A stretch of 64,000 nucleotides of DNA. Source: Macrostomum hystrix. Taxonomy: Eukaryota > Platyhelminthes > Macrostomidae. Position 1 is the first letter of the stretch, and each line of letters begins with the position of its first letter. Below the pieces are notes generated by a model. That model searched no databases. It was given only the letters and a program-made list of their open reading frames with translations, and had not been told where the DNA came from. This document shows, one piece after another, positions 1-14,300 of the stretch. The position numbers were made by a program, and so were the translations under genes. Location of the stretch: the NCBI GenBank assembly GCA_950097015.1, contig CATNEN010000038.1, positions 14,130,001-14,194,000 on the forward strand, written 5' to 3'.

Positions 1-635
1 CGCAAACAAATTCGATTATCCCATAACTTCTTCTTCTTCTGAAGTCTAGGTTCATTCTTCTGCTTTTGTGCCAGGAAAATTTCTGCAAGACTGACGATGA
101 CTCACACGAACATGGGAGCCCCCTTTTGAGACGCGGCCCCGCCTTTTCTCTTGAACTTTCTTTAATTCTAATCTGACGAGAACAGTGAAAAATTTGGAAC
201 ATTGTTATTTGTTCTTATCTTCTTCCAATTGCTTTCCTCGTCAAGAAATCGGTGCCCCCGGAGACTGTTAGACAGTGTTTTCAGAGTAAACAGCTCATTT
301 GGAACCAAGTTGCATTCACCAAATCAGACAATTTATATAGGCCTAGCCAATTCCGAATTCAAACATTGGTTTTCGGAATGAATCTCCAGGCCATTGTCCG
401 TAAGACATATTTACTCATATTTACTAATGGACCGTATGCATTACTGGCTGTAGTTTGTGTGTGCATGGAGTATTGCACTCAGGCCTAACACAAAAACATT
501 TCCGTGTTTGTCTATTTAAAACTGTTTGCCAAATACTGACGAATGCGGGACTGGGCCCTTGGGACCAGACAGGTGCTAGTGAAATGACTGGACATTGGAA
601 ATCACAGGTCAGAATGGACTCCATTGAGCTGACAG
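1..635. other. No gene seen
   Basis: Short frames only, without domain features; nothing supportable before the first 7-bp array. Confidence 0.5.
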
Positions 636-639
636 GAAA

Positions 640-674
<35 letters not shown>

Positions 675-804
675 TAGGAGACAGGAGACAAGAGACAGGA
701 GACAAGAGACAGGAGACAGGAGACAGGGGACAGGAGACAGGAGACAGGAGATAGGAGACAGGAGACAGGAGACAGGAGCCAGGAGACAGGAGACAGGAGA
801 CAGT

Positions 805-879
<75 letters not shown>

Positions 880-880
880 A

Positions 881-913
<33 letters not shown>

Positions 914-915
914 AG
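636..915 (+). repeat. 7-bp array (ACAGGAG)n
   Basis: About 40 copies of AGGAGAC-type heptamers with scattered point variants. The same heptamer occurs in inverse orientation at 6415-6915. Confidence 0.95.
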
Positions 916-1364
916 GATAACAGGAAAGCGGAGAAAGGAGAGAGTGGATGAGAAGCCATGACTGCCAGAGGTTTGGCGATGAAGTTTCCCCACCTCTTAC
1001 AGAGGCGTCATGGGATCTGCTCTATCTACTCATTATTTTAATCCTCCAAGAGATGGGCGAGATTTCCCATTGGCGCTGATCATGAATCTAAAAGTGTATG
1101 GCAGCTGGCGATTGCGCAGCTTGGGTGCCGTTTATATTGCCCAACCGGTCGTAAAACCTAGGCTTCACTCGCAGGCCAGTAAAATGCCACGACCGCTGCT
1201 TAAGGCCAAGGCTTAGCTAAGCAACTGAAGTTTGGCCTCCAAAAGTAAAATGCGCAGAGTCAGTTGCACTTATGTATCATGCCGCCTCTTACTCGCTTGA
1301 CTGAAGCAGGAAGAAATTTAGTCGTGGAAAATTCAGAGATAATATTACTCTGCTTTTGGGTCCA

Positions 1365-2545
1365 TGCTCTACTTCTCCATCTCACCCTCTACTTCTGAAT
1401 CTCAATCTCTACTTCTGAATCTCACTCTCTACTTCTGAATCTCACTCTCTACTTCTGAATCTCACCCTCTACTTCTGAATCTCACTCTCTACTTCTGAAT
1501 CTCACTCTCTACTTCTGAATCTCACTCTCTACTTCTGAATCTCACTCTCTACTTCTGAATCTTACTCGCTACTTCTGAATCTCACTCTCTACTTCTGAAT
1601 CTCACTCTCTACATTTGAATCTCAATCTCTACTTCTGAATCTCACTCTCTGCTTCTGAATCTCACTCTCTACTTCTGAATCTCACTCTCTACTTCTGAAT
1701 CTCACTCTCTACTTCTGAATCTCACTCTCTACTTCTGAATCTCACTCTCTACTTCTGAATCTCACTCGCTACTTCTGAATCTCACTCTCTACATTTGAAT
1801 CTCAATCTCTACTTCTGAATCTCACTCTCTACTTCTGAATCTTACTCTCTACTTCTGAATCTCAATCTCTACTTCTCCATCTCACTCTCTACTTCTGAAT
1901 CTCAATCTCTACTTCTCCATCTCACTCTCTACTTCTCCATCTCACCCTCTACTTCTGAATCTCACTCTCTATTTCTGAATCTCACTCTCCACTTCTAAAT
2001 CTCACTCTCTACTTCTCCATCTCACTCTCTACTTCTCCATCTCACTCACTACTTCTGAATCTCACTCTGTACTTCTGAATCTTACTCGCTACTTCTGAAT
2101 CTCACTCTCGACATTTGAATCTCACTCTCTACTTCTCCATCTCACCCTCTACTTCTGAATCTCACTCTCTACTTCTGAATCTCACTCTCTACTTCTCCAT
2201 CTCACCCTCTACTTCTCCATCTCACCCTCTACTTCTCAATCTCACTCTCTACTTCTGAATCTCACTCTCTACTTCTGAATCTCACTCTCTACTTCTGAAT
2301 CTCACTCTCTACTTCTCCATCTCACCCTCTACTTCTCCATCTCACTCTCTACTTCTGAATCTCACTCTCTACTTCTGAATCTCACTCGCTACTTCTCAAT
2401 CTCACTCTCTACTTCTGAATCTCACTCTCTGCTTCTGAATCTCACTCTCTACATTTTAATCTCACTCTCTACATTTGAATCTCACTCGCTACTTCTGAAT
2501 CTCACTCTCTACTTCTGAATCCCACCCTCGACTTCTCCAGCTGCT
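1365..2545 (+). repeat. 20-bp satellite, about 58 copies
   Basis: Unit CTCACTCTCTACTTCTGAAT. Copies differ by substitutions (GAAT/CCAT ending, ACATTTGAAT, CTTACTCGCT), while the 20-base register is kept without a single insertion or deletion from 1381 to 2520. Confidence 0.95.
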
Positions 2546-3077
2546 TCTCGTTTCTCCACCCAAATGGCGTCAAGTCAACCTGCATGATCTAAATTAGTAA
2601 TTCGATTGTTATATATTAATTTTTTCACAGAGAAAAAAATGAAAACAATTTTTTCTTTGTCAAACAACCGAGCTTTGCCCCGGGCTTAGCAACAAATAAA
2701 GAAAATACTTTCGAAAATAGAAATAAAGCCGGCTAGCTGAAATGGACCCTCTGTAGGTGATTTTACTTCAGTAGTTTCCAAGTGGCTGCACTGTATCGAT
2801 ATGCGGGTCCTGCGAGAGAAGAAAAGAGAGTTCAGAAAGAAAACATGGCTGGAATGTTTCGAATATACTCGTAATATTGAATACCAAAAATCTTATTGCG
2901 ATTCCGACAAAAGTAAGAAAAAACTCGACAAAAAACTGGTTATTAAGAGATGATTCAGAGTTGGAATTTTCCTCCCCAAGGTCGCGCTAGGAAAATGAGA
3001 AAATACTGGCGTCAACTAGGGAAGAAAAAGATTGAAGAATGAAGAAGAAGAAGAGACAAGATAATTAGAGAATAGAG
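2546..3077. other. No gene seen
   Basis: AT-rich single-copy sequence between two arrays. Confidence 0.5.
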
Positions 3078-3432
3078 AGAAATGAGAGGAGAGGAGAGGA
3101 GAGGAGAGAAGAGGAGAGGAGAGTAGAGGAGAGGAGAGGAGAGGAGAGGAGAGGAGAGGAGAGGAGAGGAGAGGAGAGGAGAGGAGAGGAGAGGAGAGGA
3201 GAGGAGAGGAGAGGAGAGGAGAGGAGAGGAGAGGAGAGGAGAGGAGAGGAGAGGAGAGGAGAGGAGAGGAGAGGAGAGGAGAGGAGAGGAGAGGAGTGGA
3301 GAGGAGAGGAGAGGAGAGGAGAGGAGAGGAGAGGAGAGGAGAGGAGAGGAGAGGAGAGGAGAGGAGAGGAGAGGAGAGGAGAGGAGAGGAGAGGAGAGGA
3401 GTGGACAGGAGGGGAGAGGAGAGCAGAGAGAT
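3078..3432 (+). repeat. Pentamer array (GGAGA)n, first
   Basis: About 70 copies of a purine-only pentamer; one strand is pure GA for several hundred bases. Confidence 0.95.
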
Positions 3433-4471
3433 GACAGGGCCAGTGAAATATAGGAGAGGAGAGAGGAAATTCAGCATTCCACAAGACTCGAGGAGGGAGT
3501 TAAGAAAAGTGAGAAGTCAGCAGGGGCGTGCGGCAATGGGAGAGATTTGGTGAGAGGTTGAGCATCAGCATTTGTCGGCCCTCTGACTTGCAGAATCTCA
3601 CACTGCAGTTAATTAGTTTCACACCTTACCCGTTGACTGTTGCCTGTGACACAAAATACCCAGCCGTCAGCCTCAGGTGGCCTCGCCTGTCAATCCGGGA
3701 ATTGGGAGGTTTGAATTGGTCCTTAAATTTTGCCTAACTTTAATCACTTTCCAGCCCCCACTCTCACCTGCATGGTGTAGCAAGTTGCTTTTAGGGAAGC
3801 AGAAATGGATCGATTGCAAGTAACCAGTCGATTTTCAGCAGAGTTTACTCAAACACAATCGACCGCTTCCTTCCACGCGACCGCGTATTGTCCTGAGAAC
3901 GGTCTCAAGACAACTATTGTCTCAACTGTCTGTAGCTGGCAACCCCATTCTCAAATGAAAGATAGAATTTATTTCCTGGCCAGGGTATCAGTTTCTGCTG
4001 AGCCAACTGTACCTCGAGTCCATTGTTTGAGTCTTCTTCACAGGTTTGCCAATGTTTCCATTGTTTCTTGTGTTGTCCGAGTTGATGTTCTGAAGCCAGA
4101 ACAAATGCTTTGTTTCCTCGGGAGCTAACAAAATGGGATCAACTAACGAAACTAAACTACACTTGCTTTAGCAAGTCTTGCGCAAAGGCAATTACATTTG
4201 CCAGCTTCAAGAAATTAGCTATACTAGTAACGCATCTTTGAGCAATTTTTGAGCCATCCTCGCGTTAGCTGTAAATAGGGACGTTTGAGTGTAGCTAGCT
4301 TTGCAAATACAGAGAACAAACAATTAAGTTGAGGTGAAAATTCTTTTTTGGGCGAGTTTGATAAGCTAAAATAAACTATGTACTCGTAAGTTGAGGTGTA
4401 GGATACAAAAAACGCAAAGACAGGTTGCTCGTTTGACGAGAAAATTAGAGATGAGAGGACAGAGGCGAGGC
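3433..4471. other. No gene seen
   Basis: Single-copy spacer; a 107-codon frame at 3805-4128 has no recognisable features and is not called. Confidence 0.45.
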
Positions 4472-4745
4472 AGAGAAGAGGAGAGGAGAGGAGAGGAGAG
4501 GAGAGGAGAGGAGAGGAGAGGAGAGGAGAGGAGAGGAGAGGAGAGGAGAGGAGAGGAGAGGAGAGGAGAGGAGAGGAGAGGAGAGGAGAGGAGAGGAGAG
4601 GAGAGGAGAGGAGAGGAGAGGAGAGGAGAGGAGAGGAGAGGAGAGGAGAGGAGAGGAGAGGAGAGGAGAGGAGAGGAGAGGAGAGGAGAGGAGAGGAGAG
4701 GAGAGGAGAGGAGAGGAGAGGAGAGGGGAGCTGAGGAGAGGAGTG
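4472..4745 (+). repeat. Pentamer array (GGAGA)n, second
   Basis: About 54 copies of the same pentamer in the same orientation, about 1 kb after the first array. Confidence 0.95.
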
Positions 4746-5684
4746 GGGAAAGCACGCATGCGCGAGTAAATACATGAGACAGGAAGCGGGTCAGACAATC
4801 CGAGAAGTTGAGGAGAAAAAAGAGTCCAGTTTGGGATAATACATGTGCATCGAGTTATTGCATGATCCCTAGACAAATAACGCAAAGTGACCGAGACCTT
4901 AGTCTCATTGAATCTGCAAACTTCTGTCGGAGGCCGACTGTGATAGCTAGAGGAAGCCAAGCGGAGAATGTGCATAAGCAATGAAAACTAAATCTCAGGA
5001 ATTCGCATTGCGACTCTGCATGAGCTGCGGTGGGTTGGTTGAAGTTTTCGTTTAATTTTAGAATTTGCCGCTTGGCCAAGTTTTGTAAGTGAGTCAGCGG
5101 CCACCCCTCAGCAAAGCGGCGCTCGTTTCCTATTGAAAAAATGTCTAAAAACTGTTTCTGCTTTAGTCTCTTGTATTGCAGAGGATTAGAAGAAGATAAA
5201 TAAAAGTAAATCCCCGCATTTTAAGAATTTATTTTCACGATTAAAGTCGGACTCAGAAATACTTCAAAAAAAGCCGACAAAATTATTTAACTTTCTAATG
5301 TTCTGTAGAAACCCGACCTGATATTGGGAAATGTCAACTAGTAAGTGTTTTATCCCGAAATTCTCCCCACCATATTAGAGGATATTTTGGGAGGAATTCT
5401 GAAGCGTCACATTTCTGACCCGTCTTTGCCCGGCCTTCAAATCGATATAAGATCAAGAATGAAGCGAGTTAGGGCATACGTTCCGCTGTGGATGCAAAGG
5501 TCGTATCTGCTTTCAATTCCGCTTTGTTTATTCCCAGAAGTGGTGAAATAATACTGAGCTTAGCTGTTCCTAAGGCTGGCAGTGCAAATAAACTGAATGG
5601 CATTCGCTGTCTGCTTCTTCTGACACTTCTGTTCTGCTTTTTAGGGGAAAAAATTAAGGTGAATTCTAGCGTGATGCGGCCTAT
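4746..5684. other. No gene seen
   Basis: Single-copy spacer without codon bias or motifs. Confidence 0.5.
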
Positions 5685-5736
5685 CTATCTACGAGTATCT
5701 ATCTATCTATCTATCTATCTATCCATCTATCTATCC

Positions 5737-5775
<39 letters not shown>

Positions 5776-5776
5776 C

Positions 5777-5813
<37 letters not shown>

Positions 5814-5814
5814 G

Positions 5815-5862
<48 letters not shown>
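5685..5862 (+). repeat. Tetramer array (ATCT)n
   Basis: About 44 copies with a few CATC variants. Confidence 0.95.
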
Positions 5863-6414
5863 ATCATTTCATTCATTAGGAAACAGTGAAATAGCTAACA
5901 GCAGCATGCTCCACCTAATTAGAAACGTTGTGCAAAACATGCTAGCAAAAGTGTTTCAACGCTAACGAGAAAGTTAACAGCCCCTTTTTATTCCACATTT
6001 TCTAGATGCTCAAAGCATTTGCAAGTTAACTCAAGCAACTTTCAGTTGTCGTGCAGTCTTGCATTTTCGCATTTTTTGCCCGGGTCTCATTCAAAATTTC
6101 TGAACGACCGTTTGCTGCTTCGCATTGTCTTCCCAAGGTAGTTCAACAACCCCCTTGTTGGGAAGAATATTTAAACAAATTCTCATTTAGGAATAGTTTA
6201 GGCCCACGCGTGTTAACCTCTCTTAGCACGCCTCTGTTAACACACTCTGCCATTTCTGTTTCCAGACTTTCTTGCTTCAAAGTCGAACCAAGCCATTCTT
6301 AGAGACTTAAACTTGTTGGAGACAGACGCAGATCTGGCTGGAGGTTGCTCACACTCACTACTCTTGTCCAGCCATTGCTCTGTGCTCTGTGCTCAGTATT
6401 TTACTTACTGCTCT
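5863..6414. other. No gene seen
   Basis: Single-copy spacer between the tetramer and heptamer arrays. Confidence 0.5.
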
Positions 6415-6915
<501 letters not shown>

Positions 6916-7699
6916 TCTAGTTTCTCTTATCTCTCCAGTCTCAATTCTCATGTCTGTCTCCTTTCAACAGTCTGTCGGGCAGATCGCAAGCAGGCAGTTA
7001 GTCCGTGAGTTGCTCATCCCTACAGGCAGGAGCTGCGGATCTCGGTGGGAAAGCGCAGAAGAGCGCAGCTAGCAGGGAGCCACTCTGCTTGGTACACTTC
7101 GAGGAAACAAATGAGAGAAGACAGGGATGGTGGTGAGAATTGGGAACTGAAGACAAGTGCCACTCGACGCAAGGGAGGTAGCTAAAGTGAAATTCTCATC
7201 CATAGGGGGAGGATTATTCCACCTCCTGCAGCGTCCAACTATTAACGCGTGTTCCCCTGATCCCCAGTCAGGGGAGGGGAGGTGGGCAAAAAGAAATGGG
7301 ATTTACTGCATAGTGAGGGGAAATCTCAAACCAGGCGCTTAGGCCAGCGATGAGTGCATGGTGATTGAGGATGAAGGACTTGAAGAGTTTGGTGGCCACG
7401 CAGCCAGGACATGCATAATAAATTTTGCAGCGCGTGCGATAAGTTTAGAGTTGGTTGACGACTCAAAAATAAGAACTGAGCAGGCTACTTAGCAAGGGCC
7501 AAGAACTGCCTGACTGGGGTTGAAGCAGATCTCGCAGAGTGCACAGCCTCTCTGGGAGTCACGGAGGCATGCGTTGATGAATGGACGGGAGGCCCAAGCT
7601 ATCGCCCGCCGACCAAGCAATGCGGTCCATTTTTATTCCGCCAAGAAATTAAACGCGAAACTAATTTTCTTCTGGCCTCTCTGATGGCGCAAGTTAAAC
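6916..7699. other. No gene seen
   Basis: Single-copy spacer before the nested SINEs. Confidence 0.5.
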
Positions 7700-8250
7700 A
7701 GTTCAGCCAGCTTTAGTGCATACGTTTAATGCGTAGCTTTAAGGTCGGGGGTTCGATTCCCGACTGAACTGAAACAAATTGTGTGTGTCCTTTAGCAGGA
7801 CACTAAACTCATCGCTTGCCTCTCACCAAGGTCCCTAAGTTCGATTCCGCGGCGAGTCCACATTCATTTTAGGCGCAGCCGCGGAGAGAAGGCTTGGGGG
7901 CTTGTCGTGCAATTTACGCCCTCGAGAGCCAACCTCCAAGGCACAGTGAGAGTGTACACTGCCTGACGATGACACTGTGTGAGCGTGTGCCTGCGTACAG
8001 TATCTGTGTGCGTGTGTGCTCAGGAGTCAGCGAAATGTGCAGAATTGCCTCCTCGCTGGCTGCGTGTCCAGTGTCACCAAATGATGTGCCATTGCCCGCA
8101 GCCCTCCTGTAAAATTTTTTTTAATAAAATGGGTACCAGAATCAGGTGGGCTAATTGAGGCTGGCTGTGGCGTCCCACCTGTCTATGGACTGAACTGCCG
8201 TACGCAGCCTTCGAATGAGCTTCGCAATCAGTGCAGCTGTGCTGTCTTGC
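7700..8250 (+). mobile_element. SINE2 copy a, tRNA-headed, split by SINE1
   Basis: A tRNA-like T arm (TCGGGGGTTCGATTCCCGA, five-base stem) at about 7745-7763 is followed by a body interrupted at 7811-8110. It resumes with AAATGGGTACCAG, then TGGCGTCCCACC, TATGGACTGAAC and TACGCAGCCTTCGAATGAGC. The same order occurs at 42555-42780, which establishes the family. Confidence 0.7.
7811..8110 (+). mobile_element. SINE1 copy a, tRNA-derived, inserted into a SINE2 copy
   Basis: Starts inside the tRNA-like head (B-box core AAGTTCGATTCC), then the family body: GGCGCAGCCGCGGAGAGAAG, TCGTGCAATTTACGCC, CACTGCCTGACGATGA, GCTCAGGAGTCAGCGAAATG, TGCCTCCTCGCTGGCTGC, ending GCAGCCCTCCTG. The 5' part of the head is lost. 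SINE2 sequence lies on both sides. Confidence 0.82.
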
Positions 8251-8354
8251 CCAATTGGGGCAGGTGTAATCATATAGTACATTTAATTTATAGTTTTTTT
8301 CAACAAGTTTCGATTCGCATTCCAACACAGCTCATCGGTGCTTGTGTCAGCAGC

Positions 8355-11300
8355 ATGCCGGAACTCACACCTCTGACTGTGCTGCTGCTGCTGCTGCTTC
8401 TGACTCTGCCAGTCCGCTCGCTGCGCCTTGAACAACTGGACAGCTCGCCGCCTGCGGCCTGTCGATTCCGAGTCGAAGAGGAGCTGCCCGCCGGAGCCAC
8501 CATTGACAACTCCAGCCTGTACGCCTGCCTGGGACTCGAACCCCTGACTGGCGACACGCTGACCCTCACAAAGCCGCGCGGCTTCGATCGAGGCTGGGAG
8601 CGATTGCGTAACCTGCTCAGCATCGACGCCACGGGACACCTGAAGGTCATCGGTCGGCTGGACCGCGAGAGTCCCGACCTGCACTGCCCGGCGAGGCGGC
8701 AGCCCTGCCTGAAGATGCTGCAGGCGCAGCTGCAGAACTTCAACCAGCCGGCTGGCCGGATGCGCCTAGTCAACCTTCAGTTGGCCATCGAGGACAAGAA
8801 CGACAATGACCCGGCGTTTGGAACCGAAGGCCGGCTGGTTGAAGTGAAGGAGAACTCCATGGGCCAGCGTCGCCCGCTGCCAGTCGTTGTCGACCCGGAC
8901 GCCGGCGACAACGGCCGCACCGATGTCTACATTGTCGACAGCAGTCCGGAGCAACGGATGCGTCTAGACCGTCTAGACAATGCCACCGGCCAGCTGGTGC
9001 TGCTGATCGGCGACAAGCTAGACTACGAGATCCTCCGCAACTACAGCCTGACTCTGGAGGCGTGCGATCGCGGCCTTCAGCGCCGCTGCGCCAGGGCCGA
9101 GCTGCTGGTTCGCATTCTGGACGAGAACGACAACCCGCCGCGCTTCAGTCGGCCGATGTACCGCTTCGAACCCGTTCCGGAGGACCGATTCGCTCCGGGC
9201 GATCGGCAGCTTGTCGGCCGGGTTGACGCCGCTGACGCCGACGCTGGCGAGAACGCCCGCATCGTCTACAGCATGGAGTCGTCTGGACAGTCGGCGGCGT
9301 CGTCGTCTTTCGCGGTTGACGGAAACACCGGCGAGGTGTTTTTGGTCGGACCGGTGAACGCTGCCGGAGATGCCACCATCGAGTTTACGGTGCGGGCCAG
9401 GGACAATGGCCTGGTGCCGCTGTGGACAGAAGCTCGGGTGCAGGTGAGTGTAGCTCGCATTGTTCCTAATACTCTTCCACCATTCTATCAGCTCCATTAA
9501 CAGTAACAAGACCACACTATTTTCCTCATGGGGAAAGACCACGTTGGTGTACCCCGACGAGAATCATTGAATATCTCGAATGTTTCATCGAATAAAGCGG
9601 AAAATTTTAGGCTGTCTTCATGGCCAATCGTTGAATATTTTTTGGGGTACAAAAAAGAAAAATGTGGGCATTTGAAATACCTGAGGTCTTTGTTCTGTTA
9701 ACGTTTTGCTGATCATAGCCTACTAACTCAAAATCCCCAGATACCGATCCGTGACATCAACGATCACAGTCCGGCTGTGGAGCTGCAGTTTCCTGCTCAG
9801 CGTCAGGGCCTCCTTCGGCCACTGCTGATGGAGGCGACTCCCGCGCCAAACACCTGCGCATTTCTCAAGGTCTGCCGGGTTTGTGGAGTGTGAGGCTTTT
9901 TGTAGAGGCTGGGGCTAGATTAAAATTGCGCCGTTTTTTTCAGGTCAGCGACGGCGACCTCAACGAGAATGGCCAGGTGTCCTGCAGCCTCGGCGATGGC
10001 TCCTACGGCTTCGCCCTGATCCCGCTGCCCGGCTCACCTGGCGGAGTCCGGCTGTACCAGGTGAACGCGACGCGAGTCTTCGACCGGGAGGCGCATGCCA
10101 GCGTCACCTTCCAGGTGGTCTGTCGAGACCACGGCGTGCCGTCTGCCCGGACCTCCAGCATAGCGGTCACGGTGGACATTGGCGACATCAACGAATGGCC
10201 GCCGGCCTTCAACAGCAGCGTGTTCACTGGCAACTCGGTGCCGGAGAACCGCGCCAACGCCCTGGCAGCGCGGGTCTTAGCTTACGACCCCGACGCCACG
10301 GCCAGCCTGCGGTTCGCCTTCAGCGACGAGGGCACCGCCAAGGGATGCTTCGTCATCGACAACCGAACTGGCGAAATTCGCACCAGGCGACCGCTGGATC
10401 GCGAAGACCCGGTGTTTCAGCACGACTCTCGCTCCATCTACGTTGTCAGCGTCCAGGTGTCCGACGGCGAGAGGGCAGCCACGGCGCAGGTGGAAATCCG
10501 CGTCACGGACGAGAACGACCATCGACCGCTGCTTGTGGGCTCCGGGCTGCTCTACACCAACGAGACCTTCGCCGACTCTAGCGTCTGGGACATGACCGTC
10601 GGCAAGCTGGCGTACACCGACGCTGACGATCCAACCACGGAGAACGCCGTGGCATCCTTCAGCCTACTGAGCAGCGAGCCGGTTTCTGAGAACGTCACGT
10701 TCCGGGTGAACGGCGCTGGCCGCGTGTCAGCGAACGGCCGTCTCGACCGAGAGAGTCAGGGGCGCTACCGCCTGCGGCTGCTGCTGCAGGACGAAGGCTC
10801 GCCGCGTCTGACTTCAACGGCCACGGTCACAGTCAGCCTTATGGACCTCAACGACAATGCGCCGGTGATCGAGGAACCAGGATTTCATCAGGTTAGCTAA
10901 AAAACTTCCTGCGACTCAACAACCAAACCTTCACCAACCCTGCATCAACTGATCCTTCACCAACCCTGCATCAACTGATCCTTCACCAACCCTGCATCAA
11001 CTGATCCTTCACCAACCCTGCATCAACTGATCCTTCACCAACCCTGCATCAACTGATCCTTCACCAACCCTGCATCAACTGATCCTTCACCAACCCTGCA
11101 TCAACTGATCCTTCACCAACCCTGCATCAACTGATCCTTCACCAACCCTGCATCAACTGATCCTTCACCAACCCTGCATCAACTGATCCTTCACCAACCC
11201 TGCATCAACTGATCCTTCACCAACCCTGCATCAAATGATCCTTCACCAACCCTGCATCAAATGATCCTTCACCAACCCTGCATCAAATGATCCTTCACCA

Positions 11301-14300
11301 ACCCTGCATCAAATGATCCTTCACCAACCCTGCATCAAATGATCGTCCAAAAACACTTAAAGAGCCTCAGAGCCGAACCCGCCCGACCGCAGGTAATTGA
11401 GGTGACGGACGATCACACGCCAGGCATGGCCATCTACAGCGTCCGCGCTCACGACCCGGACATCTGCCAGCTTGACAGTGATATTGGGCCGCCCAGAAGA
11501 CTCACCGGCAGGGACTGTCACTCCGCGGCGGGACTGTCAATGCGGCTCAGTCAGCGAACCCGAATCCTGGCCGTCAACGCCACCACAGGCGAGCTCCGGG
11601 TGGTGAACCCGCTGACGCCAGGACTGCACAGCTTCAACCTGACCGTGACGGATCGGGGCAGTCCGCGGCCGCTGTCATCAACGGTGCAGTTCGCTGTGCG
11701 AGTTCGCCGAAGCGAGAGTCCATTCGCCCTTGGCGGAGGTCTGGGCGCGGCCAGCAACTGGACATTGCTCCTAGTTGTTGTGGTGGCGTCCAGTTTCCTC
11801 ACCCTGGTGCTAGTGATCGCCATTGTGCTGCTGAATCGGCGACAACCCTGCGACCTGACTGGCGCCAGTCGAAGTCGCAGAAGACGCCGCGACGGCTACA
11901 GCGGGCCGAAGGATCAGCACTGCCCGGAGACTGTTGGCGACACTTCGGCAACCACTGGAGCCGCCGCCGCAGCCACTCCAGCTGGCACTTCAACTGGCTC
12001 AGGAGCTTTCCATGGCGATCAACGGCCGGACTGCATCGGACCGCTGACTACCTTCGGGCACGGCATGCACCACATGGGCACTCTGACACGAGAGGTATGT
12101 CCTGAAGGTGTCCTGAAGGTGATATCCTATAGGTGGTGTCCTGAAGGTGGAGTCCTGAGGGTAGTGTCCTGTAGTGGGTGTCCTGAAGGTGGTGTCCTGA
12201 AGGTGGTGTCCTGAAGGTGGGGTCCTGAAGGTGGTGTCCTGAAGGTGGTGTCCTGAAGGTGGTGTCCTGAAGGTGGTGTCCTGAAGGTGGTGTCCTGAAG
12301 GTGGTGTCCTGAAGGTGGTGTCCTGAAGGTGGTGTCCTGAAGGTGGTGTCCTGAAGCTGGTGTCCTGAATTACATTATTTTATTTTTTTTCACTTAAATC
12401 AGGATTTGTTTACAATAACTCTGCTGGAACCTTAATATGGATGAGAGGTTGTCATTTAGGAGATGATTAATGGTTGAGTCCAAAAGAATCTGTGGAACCT
12501 GATTTAGTGTTATACCGCTGCTGACAAATTAATTGAGCAAATCTTGCAGGTCTGACGGAGCTCAGAGGGGAAAATTCAGTGGGACTCCCGTACAGTTATT
12601 GGTTTGAGCAGAAAAATCGCAGTGTGTGATGGCTTACTCCAGCCTGCTCAGGCCAGTGATTAAGCATATTGGATTTTTTTGTACTTCCGCTTTTGCGCCT
12701 CTGCCGACATTTTAATTTTGGTCCAAGCGCGATAGCTCTCTTCATGCCGTCAGCTGATTCCATCTGTCTCTTGTCTCCCTCCCCTTCTCTCCCTCTCCTT
12801 CTCTCCCTCTCCTTCCCTCCCTCTCCTTCCCTCCCTCTCCTTCTCTCCCTCTCCTTCTCCCCCTTTCAGTCTCTCCCTCACCTTCTCTCCCTCTCCTTCT
12901 CTCCCTCTCCTTCTCTCCATCTCCTTCTCTCCCTCACCTTCTTTCCCTCTCTTTCTCTCCCTCTTCTTCTCTCCCTCACCTTCTCTAACTCTCCTTCTCT
13001 CCATCTTCTTCTCTCCCTCACCTTCTCTAACTCTCCTTCTCTCCCTCTTCTTCTCTCCCTCTTCTTCTCTCCCTCACCTTCTCTTACTCTCCTTCTCTCC
13101 CTCTTCTTCTCTCCCTCACCTTCTCTAACTCTCCTTCTCTCCATCTCCTTCTCTCCCTCACCTTCTCTAACTCTCCTTCTCTCCATCTCCTTCTCTCCCT
13201 CACCTTCTCTCACTCTCCTTCTCTCCATCTCCTTCTCTCTCTCTCACCTTCTCTAACTCTCCTTCTCTCCCTCTCCTTCTCTCCCTCTCCTTCTCTCCAT
13301 CTCCTTCTCTCCCTCACCTTCTTTCCCTCTCCTTCTCTCCCTCTCCTTCTCTCCATCTCCTTCTCTCCCTCACCTTCTTTCCATCTCCTTCTCTCCCTCA
13401 CCTTCTTTCCCTCTCTTTCTCTCCCTCTTCTTCTCTCCCTCACCTTCTCTAACTCTCCTTCTCTCCATCTTCTTCTCTCCCTCACCTTCTCTAACTCTCC
13501 TTCTCTCCCTCTTCTTCTCTCCCTCACCTTCTCTAACTCTCCTTCTCTCCCTCTCCTTCTCTCCCTCTCCTTCTCTCCCTCACCTTCTCTCCCTCTCCTT
13601 CTCTCCCTCACCTTCTCTCACTCTCCTTCTCTCCCTCACCTTCTCTAACTCTCCTTCTCTCCATCTCCTTCTCTCCCTCACCTTCTCTCACTCTCCTTCT
13701 CTCCATCTCCTTCTCTCTCTCTCACCTTCTCTAACTCTCCTTCTCTCCCTCTCCTTCTCTCCCTCTCCTTCTCTCCCTCACCTTCTCTCCCTCTCCTTCT
13801 CTCCCTCACCTTCTCTCACTCTCCTTCTCTCCATCTCCTTCTCTCCCTCACCTTCTTTCCCTCTCCTTCTCTCACTCTCCTTCTCCCCCTTTCCGTCTCT
13901 CCCTCTCCTTCTCTCACTCTCCTTCTCTCCCTCTCCTTCTCTCCCTCACCTTCTCTCCCTCACCTTCTCTCACTCTCCTTCTCTCCATCTCCTTCTCTCT
14001 CTCACCTTCTTTCCCTCTCCTTCTCTCCATCTCCTTCTCTCCCTCACCTTCTTTCCCTCTCCTTCTCTCCCTCTCCCTCTCCCTCTCAATCTGTCTTTCT
14101 CTCTCTATCTTCCTCTCGATCTCTCTTTCTGATGGTATCACTTCCTCGCATGCAACTTCCATAATCTTATTATTGCCTGATGCAACTCTGTTCTTTTGTT
14201 TGGCATTTCATCATGTCCCTCCGTCTCCGTCTCCGTCCTGAATCTCCTCTATCTGAGTCCTTCTAAATATCGTCACTGGGCGCCTTCATTCTCCCATTAC

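Noticed and set aside
1365..2545. Regular arrays suggesting a CRISPR locus
   Set aside because: Units are contiguous with no unique spacers, and the genome is a spliced animal genome.
7735..7775. Candidate tRNA gene at 7735-7775 (and 42560-42620)
   Set aside because: Only the T arm and part of the anticodon arm are tRNA-like; the sequence continues into a shared SINE2 body and lacks a full cloverleaf.
8283..9542. Minus-strand frames opposite protocadherin exon 1
   Set aside because: Shadows of a GC-rich coding exon; the plus-strand cadherin repeats explain the openness.
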